NCBI RefSeq assembly: GCF_001424875.1 | Contig: NZ_LMCT01000023.1 | Span: 235,098-299,097 of the forward strand | Length of the DNA: 64,000 nt | Direction: 5' to 3' | Origin: Kitasatospora sp. Root107 | GTDB lineage: Bacteria > Actinomycetota > Actinomycetes > Streptomycetales > Streptomycetaceae | Shown: positions 31,457 to 41,294 of the stretch, in pieces | Position numbering within the stretch: position 1 is the first letter of the stretch | Layout of the letters: each line of letters opens with the position of its first letter | Notes under the pieces: generated by a model | Told to the model about the DNA's origin: nothing | What the model saw: the letters and a program-made list of their open reading frames with translations, nothing else | Database searches by the model: none | Translations under genes and position numbers: made by a program

Positions 31457-33280
31457 CTAGCCGCCCGCCGGGCCGTAGGAGACGTCGTCGCAGGCGGCGG
31501 TGTCGGCGGGGCGGGCGGCTTCGGCGATGCTGCTGGGGATGGCCGTCGGGGTGGTGGCGGGGGTGCCGGCGGCTCCGTGGGCGGCGGCGTAGTCCTTGCC
31601 GAGGACCAGGTTGATGCCCGCCCTGGTGGAGGACTCCAGGGTGGCGCCGGGGAAGAGGTCGGCGACGGTCTGGGCGGAGGCCTTCTGACCGGGGCCGTAC
31701 TGGACCACGGTGGTGGCATGGGTCTGGGTGGAGGCGTTGCCGACCGTGCCGACGGTGAACTTGGACTCCTTGAGGGCGTTCACCGCCCCGGTGGTGAGCC
31801 CGGCCGTGGTGGTGCCGTTGTAGACCGAAACCTTGATCCCGGTGCCCTTGACGGGGGCCGGCGGGGCGGCCGGGGCCGAACTGACCGGCGCGGCCGGAGC
31901 CGAACTCGGCGCGGGGACAGCGACGTTGGCGTCCTGGCCGTCCAGCGTCCTGCCGGACTTGAGCGCCTGCCAGAGCACGTCGACGTCCGGCTTCACCAGG
32001 GCCACCCGGGAGCCGTCGAAGCGCCAGGGGGTGGTGATGAACTGGATGTTGTGCAGGTCGATGTTCTTCATCGACATCGCGAACGAGAGCAGCTTGGCGG
32101 CCGAACCGAGGCCCTCGTCCACGATCAGCGACTTGGTGGCCGCGTTGGCCAGCGGGAGCAGGGTGGTGGCGTCCATGCCCTTGCTCTTGACGTCCTTGAT
32201 CAGGGCGGACAGGAAGGCCTGCTGACGCTTCATCCGGCCGATGTCGGAGCCGTCGCCCACGCCGTGCCGGAGCCGGACGTAGTCGAGCGCCTTCTGACCT
32301 GAGACGGTCTGCTCGCCCTTGGGGAAGATCTGCTTGCCCTTGTGGCCGAGATTGGGGTTGAGGTTTCCCTCGTAGATGGCGTTCGGCAGGCAGACGGTGA
32401 CACCGCCGACCGCGCTGGTCATCGCGGCGAAGCCCTGGAAGTTGACCACGATGGTGTGGTCCACCCGGAGGCCGGTGAGTTTCTCCACGGTGTTCTGGGT
32501 GCAGGCTGGGTTGCCCGCATCGGTCTCGCCGACCGAGAAGGCGGAGTTGAACTGGATGCTCGTCTCCTCCTTGGTCCACTTCCCGTTCGGCAGCTTGCAC
32601 TTGGGGCGGGCAACCATCGCGTCGCGGGGGAAGGAGACACCCACCGCGTGCTTCCGGTCGGCGTAGACGTGCAGCAGAATCGTGGTGTCCGAGCGGGCTC
32701 CGCCGTCCTCGCCGCCACCCAGGTCGGCGTTGCCGCCGGCCCGTGAGTCGGAGCCGATCAGCAGCACGTTGATCGGGGTGTTGCCGTTCGCGTCGGGAGC
32801 GGCCGCGTCCGGGCGGTCCGAGCTGAGGCCGTCGCTGTCGAAGGTGCTGATGTTGCCGTTCAGCTTCAGGTAGATCGCGCCGCCGGTGAGCACCACCAGA
32901 GCGAGCGCCCCGGTCGCCACCCAGGCCACGACCTTCTTCTGGTTGCGCTTCTTCCCGCCCGGACCCGCCGGCCCGCCTCTGGCGCCGCCCTTGCCCTTGG
33001 CGGCAGCCCTGTCGGCCGCCCGCCCGCCCGGCCTGGCAGGCGGCGGCACCTCGGCCCGGCCCTGCTGCTGCGCGCGCCGGGCCTCGGCGCGGCCGCCCTG
33101 CTGGCCCGGTACGGCCTGGCGGGGCTCCTGACGGGGTGTCGGCTGCGGCTGGTAGTCCCGGGGCTGCTGAGCGGCCGGCTGCTGCTCCTGGTACGGGTCG
33201 CGGTAGGGCGCGCCGTAGGAGACGTCGTCACGCCACCATTCGGCGTCGTGGTCCGACGACCCCGGCCTCTGGCCAGACAT
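31457..33280 (-). CDS. LytR-CpsA-Psr (LCP) family cell-wall glycopolymer ligase
   Basis: A long Gln/Pro/Arg-rich cytoplasmic N-terminus (about 140 residues) is followed by one membrane helix (VVAWVATGALALVVLTGGAIYL). The LCP domain follows with the conserved LLIGSDSRAG, ARSDTTILLHV and VSFPRDAMVARP (the Arg/Asp set that binds pyrophosphate). An Ala/Pro linker and a LytR_C domain (GIKVSVYNGTTTAGLT) close the protein. LCP enzymes attach teichoic-acid-like polymers to peptidoglycan. The ATG at 33280 follows GGAAGG. Confidence 0.92.
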   Translation of the reverse strand: MSGQRPGSSDHDAEWWRDDVSYGAPYRDPYQEQQPAAQQPRDYQPQPTPRQEPRQAVPGQQGGRAEARRAQQQGRAEVPPPARPGGRAADRAAAKGKGGARGGPAGPGGKKRNQKKVVAWVATGALALVVLTGGAIYLKLNGNISTFDSDGLSSDRPDAAAPDANGNTPINVLLIGSDSRAGGNADLGGGEDGGARSDTTILLHVYADRKHAVGVSFPRDAMVARPKCKLPNGKWTKEETSIQFNSAFSVGETDAGNPACTQNTVEKLTGLRVDHTIVVNFQGFAAMTSAVGGVTVCLPNAIYEGNLNPNLGHKGKQIFPKGEQTVSGQKALDYVRLRHGVGDGSDIGRMKRQQAFLSALIKDVKSKGMDATTLLPLANAATKSLIVDEGLGSAAKLLSFAMSMKNIDLHNIQFITTPWRFDGSRVALVKPDVDVLWQALKSGRTLDGQDANVAVPAPSSAPAAPVSSAPAAPPAPVKGTGIKVSVYNGTTTAGLTTGAVNALKESKFTVGTVGNASTQTHATTVVQYGPGQKASAQTVADLFPGATLESSTRAGINLVLGKDYAAAHGAAGTPATTPTAIPSSIAEAARPADTAACDDVSYGPAGG

Positions 33281-33416
33281 ACGCACACCTTCCGCCGGCA
33301 GGCAGGGACAGCTCGATCGACAACGCTCCCGTGCGGTCTGTTGTCGGAAAGAACCGCATACAGCCCTTCGGAGCTTCTGCGGAGCATATAAAGGCAACAT
33401 TGCGGAGTCACGGGCC

Positions 33417-33442
33417 GGGCTGCCCTCTTGGACGGGCAGCCC
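33417..33442. terminator. Hairpin terminator after the Spo0M gene
   Basis: GGGCTGCCC (33417-33425) pairs with GGGCAGCCC (33434-33442) around an 8-base loop, just past the stop of the minus-strand Spo0M gene. Confidence 0.8.
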
Positions 33443-33447
33443 CCGGA

Positions 33448-34317
33448 TCAGTCCTCGAAGATCTCCTCGAAGGACTCCTCGACGACCTCGTCCACGAACT
33501 CCTCCAGCACCAGGCCGCCGACCACGCCCACCGCCGCACCGGCCGCCAGGCGGCCGCCGTGCGAGCTGTGCGCCAGCGCCTGCTGGATCCAGTCGTCCAC
33601 CACCGCGGTCAGGTCCTGCCCGGCCGAACTCCGGTCGAGTACATGATGGTTGATCACATCACTGCTGCGGCGGTCGAGTTCGAGCACCACCTCGACCCGG
33701 TCGGCGGCGGCCAGGAAGGTCAGCTCCAGTGCCTTGAACAGGTGCGCGTACTGCGGTCCGGCCAGGTACTCGATCTCCTGGTAGAACGGCAGGCTCTGCC
33801 CGGTGCCCCGGATCCGCCCGGACTCCAGGTCGGCGCTGTGGAAGCGGAAGCCGAGCGCCGCGAACGCCTCCAGCACCCCGCGCTGGAGCGGCAGCGGCTC
33901 GACCCCGAGCGGGTCGACGTCGCCCTTGTCCCGGGCCCCGCTGATCTCCACCTCGGTCCGGACGCCGAGCGACATGCCGTGCAGGTGCTGCCCGGCCACC
34001 ACGGTCACCGGCGTCTCGTACGGCGCCGGGACCGCGAACGGGATCGAGCGCTGCTCACCGGCGGCCAGGGTCAGCGGCGGACTGACCGAGTAGCGGGCGA
34101 ACGAGGCCAGGCCGTCGCTCTCGCCCTCCGAGTGCTCGATCTCCACCCGGGCCACCAGGGTCAGCGTGATACCGGAGATCTTCGCCTCCTGGCTGCCGCC
34201 CACCAGGTTGACCTGCCCCTGGATCAGCCCACCGGGCTGCACCGCCGGCGTCGCCAGGACGGTGTCGACGGTGGGCCCACCGACGCCGAGCGCACCGAGC
34301 AGCTTCTTGAACACCAT
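33448..34317 (-). CDS. Sporulation-control protein Spo0M family
   Basis: This 289-residue protein has an arrestin-like beta-sandwich fold with typical Spo0M blocks (MVFKKLLGALGVGGPTVDTVL, VQPGGLIQGQVNLVGG, PYETPVTVVAGQ). The C-terminal 45 residues are a glycine stretch followed by an acidic tail (EEFVDEVVEESFEEIFED). In Bacillus Spo0M influences sporulation timing and cell division; its role in streptomycetes is unproved. The ATG at 34317 is used since it matches the family N-terminus; the ribosome site is distant. It is bounded by hairpins at both ends. Confidence 0.88.
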   Translation of the reverse strand: MVFKKLLGALGVGGPTVDTVLATPAVQPGGLIQGQVNLVGGSQEAKISGITLTLVARVEIEHSEGESDGLASFARYSVSPPLTLAAGEQRSIPFAVPAPYETPVTVVAGQHLHGMSLGVRTEVEISGARDKGDVDPLGVEPLPLQRGVLEAFAALGFRFHSADLESGRIRGTGQSLPFYQEIEYLAGPQYAHLFKALELTFLAAADRVEVVLELDRRSSDVINHHVLDRSSAGQDLTAVVDDWIQQALAHSSHGGRLAAGAAVGVVGGLVLEEFVDEVVEESFEEIFED

Positions 34318-34417
34318 GGGGCGGTACTCCAACTCCGGGAAAGGGAAAGGCGTACGGAGAAACGCAGGCTACGGCCCTGCGGTTCCCCACAGCCACGCCC
34401 GCCCCACGAAACGGCAG

Positions 34418-34450
34418 AGCGGGCCCCCGGCAGGATGCCGGGGGCCCGCT
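34418..34450. terminator. Perfect 15-bp hairpin terminator of the toxin-immunity operon
   Basis: The arms 34418-34432 (AGCGGGCCCCCGGCA) and 34436-34450 are exact reverse complements with a GGA loop, directly after the immunity-candidate stop. Confidence 0.92.
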
Positions 34451-34478
34451 AGGGAACGTGACGGTCAGCAGCGACCGG

Positions 34479-34841
34479 TCAGTTGACGGAGCCCTCCGAC
34501 TCCGACTCCGCCCATATGGGTCGCGCGACCGCGACGTAGCAGAACTGGATCACCAGCTGCACCACGAGGGGGATCCAAGAGATCGCCTGCAGGAAGAGCA
34601 GCGCACTCAGCGAGAGCCCGATCGCCAGCAGGACGCGCAGCGGAAGCCGGGGCCAGCTCGAAACCAGCAGGTTCGCGAAGGACACCACGATCAACGCCGG
34701 AACTCCCATGAAAAGCGACAGCGCCACCAGTGGCTGGAGCAGGCTCCCGTCCATGAAGGGCACCCAGTGGGTGGGAGCCACTGCTACCCAGACGACGGCG
34801 TTGATGGCGAGGTACTTGAGAATCTCCCTCAGGAATTTCAC
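34479..34841 (-). CDS. Small membrane protein, likely immunity to the RHS toxin tip
   Basis: This 120-residue protein has about four hydrophobic helices and a short acidic tail (RPIWAESESEGSVN). I recognise no family. The GTG start lies 3 bases after the toxin stop codon, so translation is coupled, and a strong terminator follows. This is exactly where polymorphic-toxin immunity genes lie. A membrane protein is reasonable protection against a toxin that attacks the cell wall outside the membrane. The role is inferred from position only. Confidence 0.7.
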   Translation of the reverse strand: MKFLREILKYLAINAVVWVAVAPTHWVPFMDGSLLQPLVALSLFMGVPALIVVSFANLLVSSWPRLPLRVLLAIGLSLSALLFLQAISWIPLVVQLVIQFCYVAVARPIWAESESEGSVN

Positions 34842-34844
34842 TGC

Positions 34845-37800
34845 TCAGCACGCTGCCATCGGGTTCTCGCACGGCCACGGCGAGACCCGGACGATGCGGA
34901 TCACCTGGGGTCCGTTCTCCCGGCTCATGTCCGGCTCGATCTTGCTCAGCGGCGCATTACTCCGTTTACCGGAGTGCTGTGAGTAGAGAATCTCCCCTGG
35001 CTGCAGGCCGGTGATGACCGCGGCATGGTGGATCTCGCCCGGCTTACCACCCTTCGAGCCGTCAGCGTACTCCCAGAACATGAGGTCTCCCGGTGCCGCC
35101 TTGCTGACCGGAACTTCGTAACTTCCGGTGCTCTCGAGGAAATTGAAAAGGCCCCCTGCCACCGTCCAGGTCTTCGATCGCTTCTGCAGGCGGAGCTGGT
35201 CATCCGTGAGCCCGGAGATCCAGTCAGGAATCCAGTCCGACCCGTTCCACCACTGGTCAGGGGTGTCACTCGCGTGCCCGCGGAAGGCTGACTTTCCGTC
35301 CCACTTCCCCGGCATTCCGGCGGCCGCGAGTGCGTCGGAGACGAAGTTGGTGCAGTTGTCGCCCGTGGTCGTGTCGATCTCCTCATCCCCGTGCTTCTGC
35401 GCCCAGTCCACCAGCGTCTGGTAGTTCAGGTACCTGTTCGACCGGCCGGCATTGGTGTTGTCGGTGTTGACGTCCTCGAGGGTTCCTCCCCAGTTCATCG
35501 TGGTGTCGGCGAAGGTGGTGCCGCTGGCCGGCTCACCGATCCAGGCGTCGTCACTGTTCTCGAGGACCCGCAGCCCCGACGGGTCGCTCGCGTTGGTCGG
35601 GTTGTTGTTCGTGTAGGTGTAGCCCGTCAGCGACTGCGGGTCCTTGATGTTCAGGTCCGGGTCGACGCTGATGAACTTGCCGATCGTCGGGTCGTACTCG
35701 CGGGCCCCGATCTCGGTCAGTCCGCTCGCGGGGCTGAGCGGCATGTCCAGGAACCCGTGGTTGTCCGGCCAGGTGCCTCCGGTGGTGGTGCCGCGGAGGT
35801 TGCCGTACGGGTCCATGGAACGCCGGGCCAGCGCCAAGGTGGTGGTGTTGACCGACAGTTGCTGGCTGTTGTGCAGGTCGCCGACCAGGTAGCAGGTGCC
35901 TGCGGTGGTGCCGTCGGAGACCCCTACGGTCAGCGCCCCCAGGCTGTAGTAGCGCTTGGTGGTGACCACGCCGCCCGAGGTACGGGTGATCTCCTGACCG
36001 GGCAGGTACAGGGTGGTCGAGCCCGGATCGCGCCGGAGGAGTTCCTTGCCCTCCGGCGTGTAGATCCAGGAAGTCAGACCGCCCGGACCCGTCAGGGATG
36101 AGGGCTTACCCTCCTCGTTCCAGACGATGGTCTGACTGCCCGTCGGCAGGGCACGGGTGAGCGTGTGGCCGACGTTGTCGTACGTGTAGCCGGTCGGACC
36201 GGCCGCGCCACCTGTGGTCCCGGCCAGGCGGTGTCCGCCGGCGGTGTAGTTGTAGGTGGTGGTCACGTTCGACCCGCCAGCCCCCGGCAGCGTGTGGGCG
36301 ACCTGGGACAGCCGGTCACCGGCCGCGTCGAAGGTCCACGTGGTCCAGTAGGGGTTGGGGCCGCCGATCACGGAGTTGCCCGCCGAGGTCGGGTCGTTGG
36401 TGCAGTCCGCCGCAGCCGTCCAGGCCGTGTTGAGGCGGCCCAGCGCGTCGTAGCGGAAGCACTGGTTGTCGACCGGCGCGGTGCCCTTCGGTCCCCGGGT
36501 GTCGGTGACGGAGGTGAGCTGGCCGGCCTCATTGTACTGGTACTCGGTGTCGTCCAGCTGCGGGACGGCCACCTGGGCGGTCAGGCTCGCCTTCTTGACC
36601 TTCAGGGTCTGCAGGTCGTAGGTGTACGACAGCTTGGCGTTGTTGGTGGACCCGCCGTACGTGACCTGGCTCGGCAGCCCGTACCCGGTCAGGGACTGGG
36701 AGGCCATCACCGAGGTGCCGTGCACCTTGACCGGGTTGCCGAGCTGGTCGTAGGTGTTGTTGATGATCTCGGCCGGCATGCCGGTCACCGGGGCCGGGGT
36801 GACGGTGAGCAGCAGGTTGGTGCTGCTGTAGCCGTACCGGGTGATGTAGGTCTTGTTGAGCCCGGTCTCGTAGGCCGGAACGACCGTCAGCTGGCTGATG
36901 GCGTTGCCGGCTCCGTCGTAACCGGTGGTGCCGGTGACGTAGTTGCCGTTCGTGGTGTAGCGGGTGGCGTTGGTGAGCTTGCCGGCCTGCAGGGTGTCGT
37001 AGAGCCAGGACGCCAGCTTGGTGCCGGAGGTCGAGCCCGAGTACAGGGCGGTCCGCCGGCCGAGCAGGTCGTACGTGTAGGCCAGGGTCTGCCCCCGCGA
37101 GTCCGTGCTGGAGCTGAGCTGGCCGGCGTTGTCGAAGGCCGAGCTGGAGCTGCCCGTGTCCGGGTCCTGCTGGCCGGTCCGCCGGCCCAGCGTGTCCAGG
37201 GTGAAACTCCAGCTGAAACCGCCGGACTGGAGCGAGGTCTGCCGCCCGAGCGCGTCGTAGCCGTACACGGTCGGTTGGAACGAACCACCCGACACCACAC
37301 TGCCGTTGACGGTCGGGGCGCTGGTGTACTGGTCCAGCTCGATGTTGCGACCACGGGCGTCGGTGACGACGGTCTCGATAGTGCCACCCTGCGGCGGGAT
37401 CGTCGTGGTGCGGTCACCGCCGTAGACCGTCTGGGAGGTCTTGGTGACCGCGCCGCTCCGGTAGGCCGTGGCCGTGGTGATCCGGCCCGAGCCGTCCAGC
37501 GTGTTGACCGTCCGGTCGTCCACGGAGTCGATGGCGACCTGCCGGACGATGCCGCTGGGTGCCTCGGAGATCAGGTAGTGGTTGTTGGTCGCGACCGTCC
37601 AGCCGTGGCCGTCGTAGAAGGTGTCGGTGACCTGGGAGCCGCCGTTCTCCGACGTCACCTGGGTCTGCACGGTCCGGCCGAGCGCATCGAACAGCTTGGT
37701 GGACATCACGTAGTTGGTGCCGGTGCCGTAGTCGACCAGGTCGTTGGCCGTCACCACCTGCGGGCCCATCACCTGCATGAGGTAACTGTAGGTGTGACTG

Positions 37801-40800
37801 GGAGTCACCTGCCCCTGGGTGCGGCCCGGCTTCCATACCTGGGTGAGCCGGCCCAGGGCGTCGTACGTCCCGCTGGTGACGTGCCCGGCGACGTCGGTGA
37901 CGGAGACCTTGCCGCCCCGGTCGGGGGCGAGGACCGTGGTGGTCTTCTGACCGAGCGGGTTGGTGGAGACGGTCTGGGTCAGCACACCGCCGGCGGCCGG
38001 GGTGTACACCGCGGAGGTGGTCCGGCCCAGGGCGTCGCCCGAACTCGCCACCCGGCCCGAGGAGTCGTACGTGTTGGTGGCGCTGGTGAAGAAGCTGCCG
38101 TTGTTGAGCGTCTCGACCTTGGTCGGGTCGCCGGCACCGGGCAGCGCACCGAGAGTGCTCGAACCGTCGTAGTACGTCCGGGTGTCGGCCTGGATGTTCG
38201 ACTGGGCGGTGCCGACCGGCGGGCAGGCCTGCTGACTGATGATCACCTCGGAGGCACGGTTGCGCACCCAGTTGGTGGTGTTGTCCGCATAGGTGGTGAC
38301 GGTGCACAGTTCGGGCACGGCGTCGCCCGACTCGTCCTTGCGGGTCACCCGGCCTGTCGAATCGTAGCCACTGGTCGTGGTCACGGTGCGCACACCACCT
38401 GCGGCGAGGTCGGTCAGCGTACGGGACTTGGCGACCTGGACCAGGTTCGCGGTGAGCGGCTTGAGGCCGTCCCGGTTCCGGGTGGCGGTCGTCGCCAGCA
38501 CCACGGGATCGGTGAAGGTCCGGCTCAGTCGGGCTCCCCCGTCGCCGTTGTAGCTGGTCGCTTCGAACGCCTGGCCGACGAGCGCGCCGTCGTCGTTGAC
38601 CGACTCACCGAGCGAGTTGGTGACCGCGGCGGTGCGGATGCCGTTGTTCGGCAGGGTGTCACCGTTCATGCCGCGGAAGTACGTGGTGGCCGCCTTCGTC
38701 AGCTGCTCGCCGTTGGAGGCGTTGCCGGTCTTGGTGTGCACCTCACCGTAGCCGCGGAACTGGCCGTAGGTCCGGTTCGCCGGCTTGACCACCTCGTTGT
38801 CGTCGAAGTGCCAGGCGGCCGCACCGATGTACGAGTACATCGTCTTCTGCATCGGCGTCAGGCCGGACGGGTCGTGGATGTCGACCTCGGCGACGACGTA
38901 CTTGTTGAAGTAGTCGAGGATCGGTTCCGAGTAACGAGGGGGAGTCCAGTACGTGGGCATGCACTGGGAGGTGTTCTGCGAAGGGTCCGCCGGAATCGTG
39001 GCCTTCGAACAGGTGGTGCTGTAGGTGATGCCGATGACCCCACCGGTGTCGGTGCTGATCGAGGTCAGTCGCCAGTGCGGCATCCCCGACATCGTGGTGT
39101 AGTCCAGCACCCGGTTGACCATCGCCTGGCCGTAGAACGTGATCGGCAGCATGGGGATGGACGCACCGGTCTTGTCGTACCCGGTGCGCTTGATCGCGGT
39201 GAGCCACAGTTCCGGATCGGCGTCGGGCGGGAATGCTTGGTCAAGATTGTAGGAGTCGACCTTGGTGTATCCACCCGAGCCGTTCGTGTACTGGGTGGTG
39301 ATATTGGTCAGCCGCTTGGTCGACCAGAAGGTGGGCGAGTGCGTGTTGCAGGTGGTGCCCGAGGTGCACTGCTGGTCCACCGGGACGTCCGGCCACTTGG
39401 TGGCATTGGCGGCGGTCATCTGCGACGGGTCGCAAGAGAACGAGCCGTCGGGCGTGCAGCGCTCGGCCGTGGTGAAGACGATCTGGTCGGCTGCCGGAGC
39501 GGCGTAGACCGTGCCGTTCTCGCTCCGGAGGCCGTAGTCGATCCGGTTTAGATAGCCGCCCCGGACGTAATTCGTCCCGGTGGTGGAGTTGTTCTGCCCG
39601 TACTGGTTCGTCTCGGGCGTGTAGTAGTACATGCTGGCATTCCCGTGGATATCCTCGACGTAGTCGAGATTCCACCGCCAGCCCTGCGTGCAGGCCGATG
39701 AGGAGAATCCGGCGGACGAATAGCACGGGTCGCCGGAATGGGCCCCGTAGACCGGCGCCGTCCAGGTCGAATTCGTGGTCCCCTGATTGGTGTAGCCGGG
39801 TCCGCTGTTCCGACCGAAGAAGTACTGGGTGCCGTCGGTCGTGGTGACCTTGAAGTACTCACCGTTCAGTGCGCCGTTGGAGCTGCCGGTGAGCATCTCC
39901 ACCCGGTCCCCGCTGTCCGACTGCGCGTGCAGCGTGTGCGTGGTGTCGTCGTAGACGAGCGCATCGGATTTGCCGTTGAGACTCAGCGTGAGGATCTGGC
40001 CCGCCCAGCACTGGTCACCCGTCTGCGAAGCGGTCGGCAGGTCGGTCAGCGCCGAGCACGAGCGGTAGGTCCGCTCCACGAACCCGGGGGAGTACTCCCA
40101 GCCCTCACCGATCCAGGAGGACTGGTTGTTGGTGGTCCCGGTGCGGCCGTCGATGGACGAGGAGGAGTACGAGAGCGCGACGTTCGGTGCGGCACCGGCC
40201 GCGACCGGAGGCACCGCGATCGGGTACGTCCAGGTGAAGCCGCCGGTTGAGCCGCCCGCGGACCAGGTACCGGACGGGCTGAGCGAGGTCGCGGTGAAGT
40301 CGCCGCCGGTGCCGGAACTGCCCGGCACCGCCGCCATGACCATCGACGGGGCTGCCACCGTTCGCGCGGCGAACGGCGAGGCGGTCTTCGCGGGAGCCGG
40401 CGCCGGCGCCTGGATCTGGGTGGTCAGCGTGCTGTGCGCGGTGTCGTTGCGCGAGCCGGTTATCGGCGTCTGCACCTGACAGGCCGGGACCTGTGGCGTC
40501 GTCAGCGCGCAGGCGGGCAGCTGGACCAGGCGCAGTCGGCCGCCGAAGTCCGCACCGCCGGCATCCCGGAAGGCCGAGTAGTCGAGCGTGGCCTCCATCG
40601 GGCCGACGGCCGAGGCATCGGCGGGGGTCAGCGAGAGCAGCACACCGTTCACACCGACCTGACTGGCCGTCGCACGGTCGTGCAGCTGCACGTGGATCTT
40701 GGGCGAGCCGGCCGCGGCACGAGGCGCCGCCACGGCCCCGGGGCCGGCCGAACGGAGACTGAGCGGCACGCCGGCCGACGGCTTCACGTCGAGCTGGACA

Positions 40801-41069
40801 TCGGCGGCGGAGGCGGACGGCCAGGCCGCCGCCTTGGGCCGGGCACCGGGCAACTGGCCCTTGATGGCCGAGGCCCGCCCGTCCTTCAACGGGAACGGCT
40901 TGCTCGGAATCCGGTGGTCCGGCGTGGCCGACGGGTGCGGCGTCGCAGCGAAGGAAACCTGCGGGCTTGTGGTCATCGCAAGGGCGAGGACGGCGACGGC
41001 GACCGTCCTCCGTATACCCCTGCGTGAAACCACAGGTCTGAATTTACCTGTAGTCACGAAAAAACCCAT
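34845..41069 (-). CDS. Secreted RHS-repeat polymorphic toxin with Amidase_6-type C-terminal tip
   Basis: A 2074-residue giant with a basic N-terminus and signal peptide (RRTVAVAVLALAMTTSPQVSF-A). A SpvB/RHS-type N-terminal region (WTYPIAVPPVAAGAAPNVAL) and many YD repeats (such as YDALGRQTSLQ, YDLLGRRTALY) follow, ending in the RHS core end IGAREYDPTIGKFISVDPD...NNPTNASDPSG. The last 242 residues (about 1833-2074; 34845-35573) are the variable tip. They match the Amidase_6 pattern: DNCTNFVS (Cys 1906), GEIHHAAVITG (His 2014/2015) and SQHSGKRSNAPL (His 2032), a papain-like NlpC/P60-related fold expected to cut peptidoglycan peptides or amides. The tip is visibly poorer in G+C than the core. 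The ATG at 41069 lies 6 bases after a TATGAT box, so it is probably leaderless; a longer TTG frame to 41093 is unlikely. Confidence 0.88.
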   Translation of the reverse strand: MGFFVTTGKFRPVVSRRGIRRTVAVAVLALAMTTSPQVSFAATPHPSATPDHRIPSKPFPLKDGRASAIKGQLPGARPKAAAWPSASAADVQLDVKPSAGVPLSLRSAGPGAVAAPRAAAGSPKIHVQLHDRATASQVGVNGVLLSLTPADASAVGPMEATLDYSAFRDAGGADFGGRLRLVQLPACALTTPQVPACQVQTPITGSRNDTAHSTLTTQIQAPAPAPAKTASPFAARTVAAPSMVMAAVPGSSGTGGDFTATSLSPSGTWSAGGSTGGFTWTYPIAVPPVAAGAAPNVALSYSSSSIDGRTGTTNNQSSWIGEGWEYSPGFVERTYRSCSALTDLPTASQTGDQCWAGQILTLSLNGKSDALVYDDTTHTLHAQSDSGDRVEMLTGSSNGALNGEYFKVTTTDGTQYFFGRNSGPGYTNQGTTNSTWTAPVYGAHSGDPCYSSAGFSSSACTQGWRWNLDYVEDIHGNASMYYYTPETNQYGQNNSTTGTNYVRGGYLNRIDYGLRSENGTVYAAPAADQIVFTTAERCTPDGSFSCDPSQMTAANATKWPDVPVDQQCTSGTTCNTHSPTFWSTKRLTNITTQYTNGSGGYTKVDSYNLDQAFPPDADPELWLTAIKRTGYDKTGASIPMLPITFYGQAMVNRVLDYTTMSGMPHWRLTSISTDTGGVIGITYSTTCSKATIPADPSQNTSQCMPTYWTPPRYSEPILDYFNKYVVAEVDIHDPSGLTPMQKTMYSYIGAAAWHFDDNEVVKPANRTYGQFRGYGEVHTKTGNASNGEQLTKAATTYFRGMNGDTLPNNGIRTAAVTNSLGESVNDDGALVGQAFEATSYNGDGGARLSRTFTDPVVLATTATRNRDGLKPLTANLVQVAKSRTLTDLAAGGVRTVTTTSGYDSTGRVTRKDESGDAVPELCTVTTYADNTTNWVRNRASEVIISQQACPPVGTAQSNIQADTRTYYDGSSTLGALPGAGDPTKVETLNNGSFFTSATNTYDSSGRVASSGDALGRTTSAVYTPAAGGVLTQTVSTNPLGQKTTTVLAPDRGGKVSVTDVAGHVTSGTYDALGRLTQVWKPGRTQGQVTPSHTYSYLMQVMGPQVVTANDLVDYGTGTNYVMSTKLFDALGRTVQTQVTSENGGSQVTDTFYDGHGWTVATNNHYLISEAPSGIVRQVAIDSVDDRTVNTLDGSGRITTATAYRSGAVTKTSQTVYGGDRTTTIPPQGGTIETVVTDARGRNIELDQYTSAPTVNGSVVSGGSFQPTVYGYDALGRQTSLQSGGFSWSFTLDTLGRRTGQQDPDTGSSSSAFDNAGQLSSSTDSRGQTLAYTYDLLGRRTALYSGSTSGTKLASWLYDTLQAGKLTNATRYTTNGNYVTGTTGYDGAGNAISQLTVVPAYETGLNKTYITRYGYSSTNLLLTVTPAPVTGMPAEIINNTYDQLGNPVKVHGTSVMASQSLTGYGLPSQVTYGGSTNNAKLSYTYDLQTLKVKKASLTAQVAVPQLDDTEYQYNEAGQLTSVTDTRGPKGTAPVDNQCFRYDALGRLNTAWTAAADCTNDPTSAGNSVIGGPNPYWTTWTFDAAGDRLSQVAHTLPGAGGSNVTTTYNYTAGGHRLAGTTGGAAGPTGYTYDNVGHTLTRALPTGSQTIVWNEEGKPSSLTGPGGLTSWIYTPEGKELLRRDPGSTTLYLPGQEITRTSGGVVTTKRYYSLGALTVGVSDGTTAGTCYLVGDLHNSQQLSVNTTTLALARRSMDPYGNLRGTTTGGTWPDNHGFLDMPLSPASGLTEIGAREYDPTIGKFISVDPDLNIKDPQSLTGYTYTNNNPTNASDPSGLRVLENSDDAWIGEPASGTTFADTTMNWGGTLEDVNTDNTNAGRSNRYLNYQTLVDWAQKHGDEEIDTTTGDNCTNFVSDALAAAGMPGKWDGKSAFRGHASDTPDQWWNGSDWIPDWISGLTDDQLRLQKRSKTWTVAGGLFNFLESTGSYEVPVSKAAPGDLMFWEYADGSKGGKPGEIHHAAVITGLQPGEILYSQHSGKRSNAPLSKIEPDMSRENGPQVIRIVRVSPWPCENPMAAC

Positions 41070-41294
41070 CCAAATATCATAAATTGGACACAATTACCAA
41101 AGTAGCAGTCGGACTTTAGCGTCGGGAGAGCGCAGCGGCAATGCATAAATGGCTTGTGAGCAGCCAACTCCGGACGCTAGCCTGTGCCGCTAACCGGATT
41201 CCCGGATGGCCGCCGACTGTTTGTGGGGCATCGGGGTTCGGGCCCGGGGGCGGTCGGTGTTTCTTCAACCACCGCTCTCGAGGAACACCTGAAG
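41070..41294. promoter_or_regulatory. A+T-rich divergent promoter region of the RHS and LamG genes
   Basis: This 225-bp gap is clearly A+T-rich near 41040-41110, unlike the rest of the window. It holds the RHS -10 box TATGAT (41076-41081, minus strand) and a TAGCCT box near 41178 facing the LamG gene. No obvious operator palindrome is seen. Confidence 0.5.

Noticed and set aside
36165..39551. 1128-codon open frame on the plus strand opposite the RHS gene
   Set aside because: Its composition (Val/Gly/Arg/Ala-rich, no domains) is that of a mirror frame of high-G+C coding DNA. The minus strand encodes a clear RHS protein with YD repeats.
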